Of a DNA stretch of 64,000 bases, positions 53,061 to 64,000 are shown piece by piece. Positions within the stretch are counted from its first letter, which is position 1. The number at the start of each line of letters is the position of its first letter. The position numbers and the translations under genes are program-made. Origin of the DNA: Amphimedon queenslandica (taxonomy: Eukaryota > Porifera > Demospongiae > Haplosclerida > Niphatidae); contig NW_003546275.1 in NCBI RefSeq assembly GCF_000090795.2, positions 45,179 through 109,178 on the forward strand. Direction: 5' to 3'. The notes under the pieces were generated by a model. It ran no database searches and had not been told where the DNA came from. It worked only from the letters and a program-made list of their open reading frames with translations.

Positions 53061-54442
53061 CCTGATCCCTACGAACTTGACTAACTTGTTCATGCATGCC
53101 TACCCTAGAGTTATCTTCTCTAGGGTCACGTGTTCAGCCTTATGCTGTTCACGTGTCTGTCGATTCTTCTAGAATCTTCAGAACCTGTTTATCTAGTTTC
53201 TGCTGTTGCTATATAAGCACAGCGTTATCGCTACTATCCTTTAGTGTTCTGGTTTACTGTTTGTTTTCAAATAATAATAATAATAATTTTTTATTATTAT
53301 TAATTTTAATCGACCCTAATTATGGTTACTATGGTTCTATTAGTATTAGACTAAACTTGTTATTGTGTAATTATTTTGTTTGTTGTTTTTGTCAGGATGA
53401 GCTTCGTCCAGAGGACTTCGTGAGTCCAAGAATGCTTAAGAAACACAAACCCAAAGTGGTCAGTTTTTCTGCTTTCAAATAGATAAATATTTTTAATAAT
53501 AATAATAATTTTTTAATATTGTGTAGATTGCAAGGCAGATACTTGATGCTCATTCCTCAATGCTTAACATGAGTCTTATGGATGCAAAGATGCAGTACAT
53601 CAGAAACTGGCAGGCTCTCCAGGGATTTGGTATAACTTATTTTGTTATTAAATCAGGAAAATCAAAGAAAGATGTAAGAGAGAGAGAGAGACGGAGAGAG
53701 AGAGGGGGGTAGGTGTGGTAGTATGCTGTAACTATAAGAAGTACTATTGATCAACCATATACTGCTATACTTAATAATAAAGCAGGATTTGCCATGCTAA
53801 GTGAGCTAAAAAGCATCTTTAAAAATTTGTAAAAAATTTAAATTTGACTGGAATCAGTTCAAATTTTCTACACATCACAAGAACATGTATATGTATCAGG
53901 AAAAATGATAAAAGTCAAGAATTTTCTACTTTTCATTTTTGACAAAATTTGGCCATAATCCCTGTACTATAGTACAGGGACTTTGGCCTGATTTTTGAGC
54001 AATTTTAAAAACTTGTAAAAAATCCAAATTTGATCAGAATCAGTTCAAACTTTCCACACACCATAAGAACATGTATACGTATCAGGAAAAAATTATATTT
54101 TCTTTCCAACAGGAGTTCCTTGGAATAGCCTATAATCGTCTTATTCTATTTGATGCCCACACAATGGAAGAGAAGAACATCTGGCGATACAGTGCCATGA
54201 GGTCGTGGAACGTGAACTGGGAGTCAAAGACTATGAAAATCGACCACGAGCAGGACAAGATTTCGTTCACATGCACTTCTGCTGATCTTAAGATTGTCCA
54301 CGAGTTTATTGGAGGGAATATTTGGCTCTCTCTCCGTAAGTCAGGAGACGATTTAGACGTCGGGATGTTTGTGAAGTTGACTGGAGGCGTGGCTTCTAAC
54401 CTGGAGGGATGGGGAGCTGAAGTTATGGCCCAGTTTAGTTAG
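49147..54442 (+). CDS. FERMT: Kindlin (fermitin family integrin co-activator)
   Basis: FERM-domain adaptor that binds beta-integrin tails and, with talin, activates integrins at adhesions. Exon 1 (49147) encodes F0 ([20 protein letters not shown]). F1 follows with [20 protein letters not shown] and a loop ([20 protein letters not shown]). F2 has [20 protein letters not shown] and [20 protein letters not shown], and is interrupted as usual by a PH domain ([20 protein letters not shown]...YCFNVLLPT) at 52.3-53.0 kb. F3 ends the protein ([55 protein letters not shown]). The integrin-contact QW pair of vertebrate kindlins reads SW. The C-terminus runs about 15 residues past the usual end ([19 protein letters not shown]). 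The longest intron (50078-50996) shows nothing but AT-rich sequence and (ACATGT)n-like palindromes. Confidence 0.94.
51111..51170. repeat. Minisatellite, 20-bp unit, three copies
   Basis: Three tandem copies of GTGTTACCAAGACAACCAGT with one or two changes each, right after a donor site in a kindlin intron. Confidence 0.9.
51810..52160 (-). repeat. CTATAG-palindrome repeat, family B, two monomers
   Basis: Reverse-orientation copies with cores GGCTATATAGCCCATGG near 51829 and GGCTATAGCCCATGG near 52008, spaced about 178 bp. They lie in a kindlin intron, antisense. Confidence 0.88.
52708..52758. repeat. (GA)n microsatellite at a splice donor
   Basis: The donor GTAAGAGG runs straight into (GA)n on the sense strand of kindlin. 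The same 150-nt intron ends with a (CT)n tract and TCTCAG at 52828-52852. Confidence 0.95.
53800..54100 (+). repeat. CTATAG-palindrome repeat, family A, about 1.6 monomers
   Basis: Forward copy in the kindlin intron before the last exon. The core CCCTGTACTATAGTACAGGG (near 53960) is perfect. The repeat ends a few bases before the splice acceptor at 54113. Confidence 0.88.
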
Positions 54443-55273
54443 AGGACTATTATTATTATTATTATTATTAAAGATATATTTAACCTCTCCTTTGTCTCTT
54501 TCTCTCTCTTGAATCTTCTCTTTTCTGTGAGCGTGTGTTTTGTTTGTTTAGATGATTTGAAGGACTTTGAAGTTTTAAAAATATTATTATTATCATGAAT
54601 TATTATTACATTATGTTTCTGTCTTAGCACACTGATAGTTTAGATTTTTCTGTGGTGTTCATTTACTCATTTTTGGTTTATCATGAGAAAATTGAATGAC
54701 AAAAGCTGAAGATTAAGACCAGTGGGTGTAGCCTTACTTATTTACTTTGAGTCGTTTGATTTGCATTCAATGTAATTTTGTATGTTCATCCCTAGCCAGA
54801 GAAAACTGACCTTAGGATTAAAAAAGAGCTCTACAATAAAATTAATATTAATCCAATTGCAGCTGGTCATAAAAATATGAATTGTTTTTGACACCTTGTT
54901 CACACCTAGAGGTGTGAACAAGAACAGGAAGTTGTAAATTTTAATTAAAATTCATTTTTTTAGTTTCCCAACCAGTAAGAGTACTTTTGGAGTAGAGTCC
55001 ATAAAGATATAGCCATAATTATGATCATAGTTATCATTATTTTTTAAAAATATTATGCATCGCTATCAAACTATTAATAAAACAGAACAAAAATAAGAAT
55101 AACATCAGTATGGTATCAATAATAATAATAATAATAATTACCTGAAGACAACAAGTACACAAGATATCATTACTATAACACAAGAACAATAATATTGTCA
55201 ATAAGATTAGTGCAACTTTACAAAAATAATTATCTCCAATTTATTCCATATTTTAATACGAGTCTCTATCATG
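54443..55273. other. Convergent intergenic region, kindlin / CCDC88
   Basis: 830 AT-rich bases with (ATT)n at 54450 and (AAT)n at 55120. A perfect 13-bp inverted repeat with a 2-base centre, CTTGTTCACACCT / AGGTGTGAACAAG, sits at 54895-54922. No gene recognised. Confidence 0.6.
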
Positions 55274-58010
55274 CTAAACATAAACGACCGCTCCTTCCAC
55301 ATGGGCGTGGTCAGAATCACAAGGAGGCGTGGTTGACGAACTGTTCCTCCTCCAAGAAGAAAATAATTTTCTTCTTGTCTTTTTGTTATCGCCAGCGACA
55401 GGGCTATCGGCACTATGAAGGCGTGACCTGTTTTTACTAGCCACCGCCCCCTCGTCCTCCACTTCCTCGAGAAGGTTTTCAGTTGATTTGTGAGTCTTCC
55501 GTTTCTCGGACTGTTTCTTTGAGTTGAGATCAGCCAGAGAATTATAAAACCTCTTTCGCTCGATGGAGCCTCTACGAGGAAGAGACGAGAGGTTGTGGGT
55601 GGTTCTAGAGGGTGTGGTTTGACTTGTCTCAGACCCGCCGGAAGAAAGGGGCTGGGTCAAAATGATGTCTTCTTTCTCGGGCTCGTTTGATTGGCGATGA
55701 GAAGGCGGGGCAGGTAAGGGACGCGATGAGACCGGCTGACTGGTTGGGACAAAGGGTTGTGTGGAAATTGGACGAAAAGAATACGAAGAAGTGGCCACGG
55801 AGGAAACCTTAGGAACAAAGGAATGAGCACTAGACGTGGGAACAGTTCCAGGATCCCTTGATACTGTAGAAACAAAAACATTGTTGTTGTTATTATTATT
55901 GTTGTTGGTGTTTAAGTTTGAAAGAAGCATTTTATCATAACTTTCCTCTTGAGTGGTGGAACCAGATGAAGTATAAGAATGCTTGTCATCCTAAAAATTA
56001 ATAATAAAATAATAAAACAAAAATAAATAGTCATACAGTCGGTGTCATACCTCATCAACCTCAGGTATGGAAAGTGTATCATCAGTTCCCTGGAGGGTCT
56101 TTAAGAAGTCGGTGATGTCAGCCTGATCAAAATGAGGATTAGAAGCCCCAGGACCAAGATTATTCATGCCAAAGAGCATACTACCTCTGGGCGTGGCTGG
56201 AGGAGTGGCTATCGAGGCACGCTTGAGCTCCATAAGCTTCCGCTAAAATTAATAAATATATTAGTATATCTCAGTATACTCTCAGTATACTTACTCTGTT
56301 TGGCGTCTTGACAGTTTCGGCGAGAAACTCTTCGAGCGACATGACATCCGGCGACGACTTATCCCTCATACCCCCAGGGAGGTAAGAGACAGAGGAGAGA
56401 GAGGAAGGGAGAACATCAGTGGAGGATGGTACAATAAGAGACTGAGTTTTCCTTTGCCGAAGGGTAACTGGAGTATTGAGGAACGGGCCACGGGGCACGT
56501 ACTGATTGACGTCTGGAGCACTTCCCATTGGATCAAGGTTCTCGTTGCTGCCCCCGGAGTGATGGGAGTTTGACGAGATGCTTTGGTTCGACGAGAGAGA
56601 AGAACCATCTCCTCCGCGAGCGAGATAAGATGGGGGGAAGTTGATGGTGTGGCGAGGAGAATAAGAGGTGGATGAGGCTGGCTCTACGCCTTCAATCTCG
56701 GGGATCTTATAAGAATTATTCTATTAAAGAGGAAAGTAGATAATAGAGCAATGTCAGCTATTATTAGGGACAAGAAAGAGAGAGGGAGAGAGAGGGAAGG
56801 AGTATTCTTACTTGGAATTTGTTTTTCAGTTTCTTCAATCCTTTCTTTAAAAGATTTTTGCTCTTTTCCCTAATAAAAGTAAATGATTTATATACAATGT
56901 ACAAAGTACAGTGTGTACAGTATATGTACATTACTTTACCTCTTTCTCAGCATGTCCATTTCCATTGCCATGGTTTGTTTCTGCTGGTGGATGAGCTGCT
57001 CTGATAACTTGTTCTTCTCTTTCTCTAACTCGCCTAACTTGTCACTATAAAAAAATATCAAGATAAATAATTATTAAAATTAAAATTAATATTCAATATT
57101 ACGAGAATATTCGTTCTTCCTCTAACTCATGGTCTTTAGTCTCTAGTGTCTTGTAAAGCAAGCTTTGGTTCTAGAAGAGAATTAGATGCATTAAACATTA
57201 TTATTATTATTATTAAATATTATGTACTTGTTCTAGGAGTTTATTGACTTGCATTAAAAGTGTCTTCTTCTCTTCCTCTAAAGTTTGATTGAGTTGCTCC
57301 AACATCTACCAACAAACACACACAAAATTAAATGTACAAGTACAGCAAAGGATTTCCTACCTCTTGTCTCTCCTGGAGTGTGTCTAGCTTGTGTTGCTGG
57401 TGCTTCATAATGTGCTTGGAATCATTAAAACTGGCCGCTAACTGAGCATTCTGAAGAGAGAGAGCGTATGTGAGAGAAGTAGTTGGGGATATCCCTTACC
57501 TTTTCTCTTAATCTTAGCACTTCCTGCTCCTTCACAGAGTGGACCCTAACATGCAAATCATAACTAATAATTTTCATATTTATTTTATAGTTCAGCATAC
57601 GGTGTGGTGCTGGTGTTAGGCTGGTGGGTGGGGCTGAGTGGACTCCTCCTCTTTAACGAGCTCATTTCGTTCCTCAGTGACTCATTCTCTCGTATGACCT
57701 CAGTCAGTCTTCCCTCCAGCTGGTTGATCCTCCCTTCTTTTATCGAGAGAGACTGCGATAGAGCTTCGTCAAACTTAGTACTGAGATCAGATATCTTTTT
57801 CTGCTCCCGTCCATCAGTGACAGGATCCGAGGGATTAGCTGCTGATTTCTGTAACCGCTCCACTTGTTTGGTTAGAGTCGAGGCAACATCTTTCTCGTGT
57901 TTGAGTTCCTATAAACGACAAACAACAAAAATCAATAATAATAATAACAACAACAATAATCAATAACAACATCAATAATAACAATAACAACAACAATAAC
58001 AACAACAATC

Positions 58011-58043
<33 letters not shown>

Positions 58044-60611
58044 TAATAATAATAATGATGATTTACTTCTTTGAGTTTGACCACTTCTTTCCTCTCGGTG
58101 TGGAGTTGGGTGTTCAACTTCTTGTTATTTTTCTCAATCTCGGCAGCTGCTCTCTCTGTCCTTTGCTTGTACAGTTCGTAGGTTCTCTGGAGGTCACGAT
58201 GATCTCTCTCTAGACGAAGGAGCTTTGCACGATTAGCACTAGAAAAGAAATAGAGTAGAATATTTGGTGCATTAATAAATACTTACAGTTCATTCTCAGA
58301 CAGGAGCTGTCTAACAGGAGAGTTTGATCCACCTAAAATATTTTAAATTAATCTCAAACGAGTCCCTCTATCCTTTTCTTACTATTCTCTTCTTTTTTTA
58401 CTGAAGAGCTGGCAACTGAGAGTGATAGTCTCAGCTTATCCAGTTCGGTCTTCATTGACTCAATATCATTACGACTAAAAAAATTTAATTATTAAAATAT
58501 AAATGCAATTTATCAAATTAAACTATTATTCTGGAGGCAGTGGTACACATGTACATGTACGTGTGTATAGTTTCTACTTTCCTTTTTTTGTGTATGTATT
58601 CTGTTCCTACTTTCTATCTCTTTCCATTTCGAGTTGAGCGTTCTCAGTCATTAGACTTTGCATCCTCTGCTCGTCGTCTTGTCTTTCTTCTTCAAGACTG
58701 CTTACTCTCACCTTCAGGGCAGCATTCTCTCCCTGCATGTCACCTGATGAATCAAAGGAGAGGAGTCCATTAGTTACTGTACTGGAGTCAGCAGTGTGTA
58801 ATACATTATTAGGTCATTTTATTTAGAACATCAAATATTGGTCAAAATGGAGAGCCATTTTTAAGAAACTTAATTCCCTCTAAAAAACCCATTAGTTTCA
58901 TTGTCACAAAATCTGTGACAAGCAAAAACCCATTAGTTCCATTGTCACGAAATCCGTGACAAGCAAAAACCCATTTCTTCCATTGTCACAAAATCTGTGA
59001 AAATTTTTTAAAATTGTAAAAAATCCAATTTTGATCGAAATCAGCTCAAACTTTCTACACAACTTGAGTACATGTATATGCATCAGAAAATATTATAAAA
59101 ATGAAAAATTCTCTACTTTTCATTTTTGTTGAAATTTGACCAAAATCCCTGTACTATAGTACAGGGACTTTGGCCCGATTTTTGAGTAACTTAAAAAATT
59201 CATAAAAAATCTAATTTTGATCGGAATCAGCTCAAACTTCCTACACAACATAAGAACATGTATATGCATCAGAAAATATTATAAAAATGAAAAATTCTCT
59301 ACTTTTCATTTTTGTTGAAATTTGACCAAAATCCCTGTTATAGTACAGGGACTTTGGCCCGATTTTTGAGTAACTTTAAAAATTCGTAAAAAATCTAATT
59401 TTGATCGGAATCAGCTCAAACTTCCTACACAACATAAGAACATGTATATGCATCAGAAAATATTATAAAAATGAAAAATTCTCTACTTTTCATTTTTGTT
59501 GAAATTTGACCAAAATCCCTGTACTATAGTACAGGGACTTTGGCCCGATTTTTGAGTAACTTAAAAAATTCGTAAAAAATCTAATTTTGATTGGAATCAG
59601 TTCAAACTTCCTACACAACATAAGAACATGTATATGCATCAGAAAATATTATAAAAATAAAAAATTCTATACTTTTCATTTTTGGTGAAATTTGACCAAA
59701 ATCCCTGTACTATATAGTACAGGGACTTTGGCCCAATTTTTGAGTAACTTAAAAAATTCGTAAAAAATCTAATTTTGATCGGAATCAGCTCAAACTTCCT
59801 ACACAACATAAGAACATGTATATGCATCAGAAAATATTATAAAAATGAAAAATTCTCTACTTTTCATTTTTGATGAAATTTGACCAAAATCCCTGTACTA
59901 TAGTCCATGGTCTGTGGTCAAATTCTGAGCAACTTTAAAGTAAAACTTTTTAAACAATAAAAATGGTACTTTCAACCTTGATACATGCATACTAAACTTC
60001 GTTTACCTATTCTATCAAGTTTTGCCTGATAACTGTTAATCTCCTCCTCCATTAGTATCTTTGCTTCAGTTAATAGCAAGTTCTGTTGCTTAAGCTCCTA
60101 CAAAAAATAAAAAAAATTGCTAAATAATAACAAAAAACACATAATTGCATATACAATATAACAAGTAATGATCCCCCAACTTACAGCAATTTTCCCATGG
60201 GCTGCCTCCACTTCTTGAGTCTTATCATTTTCGTTCATTTTAACTGAAGACTGCTTCCTCTCTAACCTACTAGTCTATAAAAATAAAAATAATAACAACA
60301 ACAATAATAACAACAACAACAACAACAATAATAATAATAATACAAACATACATACATACAATATACATATCTCTCTCTCTCTCTTCATTACTCTTCTCCG
60401 TCCTTGCCTTTGATTTATAGCTCTGAAGCTCTTCCTTCAATTTGACCAGCTCCTTCTTGTCGAGGTGGCTCTGCTCTTGTAGCCTCTTGTTCTTCTTCTC
60501 TAGTTCAGTCACCTTAGCTTGAGAGTGTCTCAGAGACTCCATCGTCTTTTCCATTTCCTTTGCTTCCTTTTCAAGTCTTTGGAGCTTAGCCTTTGCTGCC
60601 CTAAAAGAAGG

Positions 60612-60642
<31 letters not shown>

Positions 60643-63206
60643 GAGAGAGAGAAGGAGGGAGGGAGGGAGGGAGGGAGGGAGGGAGGGAGGGAGGGAGGGA
60701 GGGAGGGAGGGAGAGAGGGAGAGAGGGAGGGAGGGAGAGAGAGAGAAGTACACGTACAACGTAGAAGAGAGGTCCACAGTAATGACTTACATGTCAGTTT
60801 CGCTGACTCTTGATGGAGTTAGAACAGTCATCTTGGCTCCTCCCACTCCCCCGCCCCCTTTGCTCAGCTCGGCAGTTAATAAATCAATCTTCTCGGAACT
60901 AAGAGCAATAGGAACATTAAAAGTGATACGCTAATCATTCTCTCACCATTTCTGTTTCTCTAGCTCTAGTTGAGCATTCTGCTCCATTAGCTCTTGCACA
61001 CGAGCTTGATCTTCAATATGCTCCTATAGATACAACAAAGTAATTTAAAATGAACAATTATACATCACATATTTATAATTGTACATGTACACATGTACAT
61101 GTATATACTCACAGTATTCAGAGTGTCAATCTGCACTTTCAGTTGAGCGGATTCACTCTTTAGCGTTTCCAGCAAAGTCACTTTATTCTGCAAATTGTCC
61201 ACTTCATCCTCAAGCATTGCTTTAGCCTCCAGTATCTGTTCATTACGGGATTTCAGTTCCTTAAGACGAGACTGCATGCGACTCCCTTCCTCCACCTTCT
61301 CTCTTTGAGCTGTCAGTTCTGCTTGTAACTTATCTACCCTGCTGGCCTGAGAAGAGAGAGAGAGAGAGGAAGGAGGAAGAGAAAAGAGATAATGACATGT
61401 AAGTAAACAGTGAGTGATATAGTACCTTCACTTTTAGCATCTCAAGTTCCTAAGGATAAAGAATAATACTAATGATACAGTCAGAGAGGCTCTTACTTCT
61501 CTTAGTTTAATGATATCTTTACGGTCAGAGTGATTCTGGGTGTAGAGTTTCTTGTTTGTCTTCTCTAGTTCGGCTACTTTAGCTTGAGCGTGTCTCAGTG
61601 CCTCCATGTTCTTCTCCATTTCTCTTGTCTCCTTCTCCAGACGATTCAGTTTGGCTCTTTGAGCAAGATCAGCCTCAGACATCTCGAATCCTAAACTAGA
61701 CTCACTGCTCCCGCCCGAGACAACGCCTAAAAACAAACGAATACATGTACATGTGAAATAAAGAGCAATAAATGGTGCCTAGTGACAGCCTCTCCCTCTC
61801 CTTCCCTCCCTCTCTCTTCTATCCTTTACCAGCTGCAGACATTCTTTCTCTCTCTGTTTCTAGCTCTGATAGCAATTGCTGAATCTGCTCTTGACTAGAA
61901 ATAAGAGAAATTGTGTATGTGTGGACACATACAGTATATAATAAAACAAGAGGATCATCCTAATACACATACTTGCTCTTGTTCTCAAGGTCTAGTCTTG
62001 CGGTTTGTGCTACCAGTTCCTCTATCCTCTCCATGTCCATCTGCTTCTCTTGATTGAGAGCATCCAGCTGTACTTTATAAGATGCTATTTCAACCTGAAG
62101 GTCGTCAACAGTGTCCGCTTTTGAGGTCAGGGAAGTCACTTTCTGTTCAAGGAGAGTCTTTGTCTCAATCATAAGCTCATTTTGCTGTTTGAGCTCCTGA
62201 AAAAAGAGTAAGACAAAGAGAATGAGAGGGTACAAAAAAGGAAGGATTAAATCATGCAAACTCTGTTCATATTCTTACAAGGACTCGTTTCTTTAAGTAT
62301 TCGACATCTTCCGCTTTTTGACGATATTTTGTGACGTCTGTTTCCAGCTTCTCCATCTTGGCACTCTGTGCATGCAATCAAGTGGAAACAAGGGATAATT
62401 AAATATCAGTTATTAGCGCCTCTCAGAGCTAACGAATATCAAAAACTCTACTCACTTGAACTTTAAAGGCTTCCAACTCATCCCTTAGTGCACGAGCACT
62501 CTTGGCATCGTCGAGAAGTTCCAGTTTCTAAAAATAGGATATAAAACTGGGCTTGGTCGAGTGGGCGTGGCTTACTTCAGAATGTAGCTTTTGTATGGCA
62601 GCCTTTGCTTGCTCGAGAGACTGTGACATTTCAGTAATCATGTCAGTCTTCTGATCGCTAGAGTAATAATAAATAGTAACTTATAACATAAAAAGGGACT
62701 AACATGTCTTCCTGGTACGCCCTTGCTTGTTTCTTCAATTCTATCAATTCAGGATTAACTTGTGGAGATGGGCTTGCTTTAACAGACGACACACTTAACT
62801 GTCCCTATTTAATACATATAACCACACCCTCAAACCACACCCCATTGATTACCGGCTGATCTTTATAAAAGTCCCTCTCTTGGACAGTATCGATGAGGTT
62901 CTATAAAAGAGACAGATCAAAACTAAAGACAGGTAATGAAACTCACATCAAAGAGACCATCCCTGTCCTTAGCAACCTGCTGGAGATAAAGATAAGCCTG
63001 TCTACATAAACCCTCTAATTCCCTGATAAAGAGATGGATATAAGTTACACGTGCATGTATACATGATACAAATTACATTCTTGCTATCCCTGCCATGTCA
63101 TCAGGCTCCCAGTCCAATGAGCAAACAAACTCCGTTGTCTCAGTGATCTGTAATGGAAAGTGTATGAGTCGTGTTAACATCTTGTTGAGTAACTAGAAAA
63201 CATAAA

Positions 63207-63252
<46 letters not shown>

Positions 63253-63956
63253 GTTATTATGTCTCTCCTTCCTCCAACCATTACTTTGCTTCCTTCCCTT
63301 CCGTTTACCTTTTCTCTACACACACAATTACAATTGTATATTTGCTTATGTACATTGTACATATACATCCCTCCCTCCCTCCCTCCCTCCCCCTCTCTCT
63401 CTACCTTTTGTATGTAAAAGATGAGTCCTTGTTGCTGCTCCACTTCCATATTCTTCATTTGTTCCACGAGGTTTGTCTTGTGGTCGCATTGAATGGCACA
63501 CCCCAGGAGAAGAATAATGAGCCTTTCTAATTCATCGAGGGACTTCTCTAAATTATAAAGAGAGAGAAAGAGAGAGAAAGAGGAGTTACAGGACCTGTTC
63601 AAAAGTAAGCTCAAAAGTAAAGGTGCTCATACCAGATTCTGGTTTGTGTGCGATGGTATCAACATCAGGGAGTGGCGCCAGCACTAGCTGCTGCTGTGAG
63701 TTAAGATAGAAATGAAGTATTGAATTAACGACTAGCTGGAGGTTCTGGAGCCTCAACGAGATGTCTCCTCCTACTGAGCGATTGACCCGTGTCATGCCAT
63801 AAGTGTTAGGATCACTAAAGAGAAGAAAGGAATAGAGCATATCCTATTAATAAGTGTGACACTTGTGGTGGCAGGTATGTGATTGTTATTGATTATTATT
63901 GAAGGTTTGTTTTATATCTAATACTCCTCCTACCACCAATCATATACATGTACACT

Positions 63957-63993
<37 letters not shown>

Positions 63994-64000
63994 TCTCTCT
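55274..64000 (-). CDS. CCDC88: CCDC88 family protein (girdin/Daple-like), 5' end off the window
   Basis: Large cytoplasmic scaffold linking G proteins, microtubules and actin. On the minus strand the window enters in the N-terminal Hook domain: GDISLRLQNLQLVVNSILHF near 63.7 kb and ERLIILLLGCAIQCDHKTNL near 63.5 kb, then SLDWEPDDMAGIAR near 63.1 kb. From 62.8 to 57.0 kb many exons encode heptad coiled coil typical of the family (RLEKETREMEKNMEALRHAQ, KVAELEKTNKKLYTQNHSDR, LKQQNELMIETKTLLEQKVT). After 56.7 kb the tail is disordered and Ser/Pro-rich. It contains a G-alpha-binding-and-activating motif (SPDVMSLEEFLAET, near 56.31-56.35 kb), an Asn run (55.9 kb), a basic KKTRRKLFSSWRRN patch and a C-terminal AVVYV at 55274 resembling a PDZ ligand. 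The domain order Hook, coiled coil, GBA, PDZ-type end is that of girdin/Daple rather than HOOK1-3. Confidence 0.9.
58882..58992. repeat. 41-bp tandem repeat with internal hairpin, three copies
   Basis: Units begin near 58888, 58929 and 58970 (AACCCATTAGTTTCATTGTC). Each contains TTGTCACA-AAATC-TGTGACAA, a perfect 8-bp stem; the third unit is cut off and merges into the 186-bp array. Confidence 0.9.
58990..59935 (+). repeat. CTATAG-palindrome repeat, family A, five-monomer tandem array
   Basis: Cores at 59147, 59333, 59517, 59703 and 59891 give a period of 184-188 bp. Monomers differ by few bases, so this is the most homogeneous array in the window. It lies in a CCDC88 intron. The last core, CCCTGTACTATAGTCCATGG, changes to the family B half. 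Confidence 0.95.
60608..60747. repeat. (GA)n / (GGGA)n microsatellite at a splice acceptor
   Basis: 140 bp of purine repeat on the plus strand, CT-rich in the sense of CCDC88, ending at the acceptor CTTTTAG just before GGCAGCAAAGG. Confidence 0.95.
63200..63246. repeat. (CT)n microsatellite
   Basis: Pure CT on the plus strand within a CCDC88 intron; further CCCT/CT repeats occur at 63369-63403 and at the window end (63955-64000). Confidence 0.95.

Noticed and set aside
58882-59935. CRISPR-like array
   Set aside because: The units are contiguous tandem repeats without unique spacers, in a eukaryotic intron.

Overview
The window is nuclear DNA from a metazoan with an AT-rich, very compact genome. 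Fourteen or fifteen genes sit in 64 kb, intergenic gaps are mostly 80-550 bp, and many introns are only 47-75 nt long with ordinary GT-AG ends. The gene set (Piezo, kindlin, girdin/Daple-type CCDC88, CFAP36, katanin p80, PPP4R3) is animal. The divergence from human proteins, tiny introns, abundant (GA)n/(CT)n and (TAA)n microsatellites and the overall style suggest a demosponge, probably Amphimedon queenslandica. That species name is an inference, not something read directly from the sequence.

Layout, left to right. 1-2.65 kb: minus-strand secreted or surface protein with fibronectin type III domains, running off the left edge. 3.2-9.0 kb: plus-strand protein(s) I do not recognise, in two blocks that may be one gene. 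9.3-13.4 kb: katanin p80 (KATNB1), minus. 13.6-26.5 kb: the mechanosensitive channel Piezo, minus, with a 243-base assembly gap and an unrelated single-exon gene for a small secreted protein nested in one intron on the opposite strand. 26.7-32.6 kb: SEH1 nucleoporin, ECI2 and a mitochondrial-type cytochrome P450, all plus. 33.0-34.9 kb: adenosylhomocysteinase, minus. 35.1-44.9 kb: ACTR5, PPP4R3 and a membrane-anchored multicopper oxidase, all plus. 45.0-46.7 kb: CFAP36, minus. 46.8-54.4 kb: D-glutamate cyclase and kindlin, plus. 55.3-64.0 kb: a CCDC88 (girdin/Daple) gene, minus, running off the right edge.

The genes do not form a pathway or operon; this is ordinary gene-dense euchromatin. Head-to-head pairs with short shared promoters are FN3 protein/unknown gene, Piezo/SEH1, AHCY/ACTR5 and CFAP36/DGLUCY. 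Several genes relate loosely to adhesion, force and the cytoskeleton (Piezo, kindlin, CCDC88, katanin, CFAP36), but nothing in the sequence shows co-regulation.

The most interesting signals are: a canonical G-alpha-binding-and-activating (GBA) motif in the CCDC88 tail; one interspersed repeat superfamily (about 178-186 bp units around a CTATAG-centred palindrome) present in introns of most of the large genes; (GA)n tracts next to splice donors and (CT)n tracts next to acceptors; a possible second signal peptide for the FN3 gene encoded by the end of an intron behind its own TATA box; the nested secreted protein with a four-helix-cytokine-like layout; and a ~180-bp near-perfect foldback in an intron.
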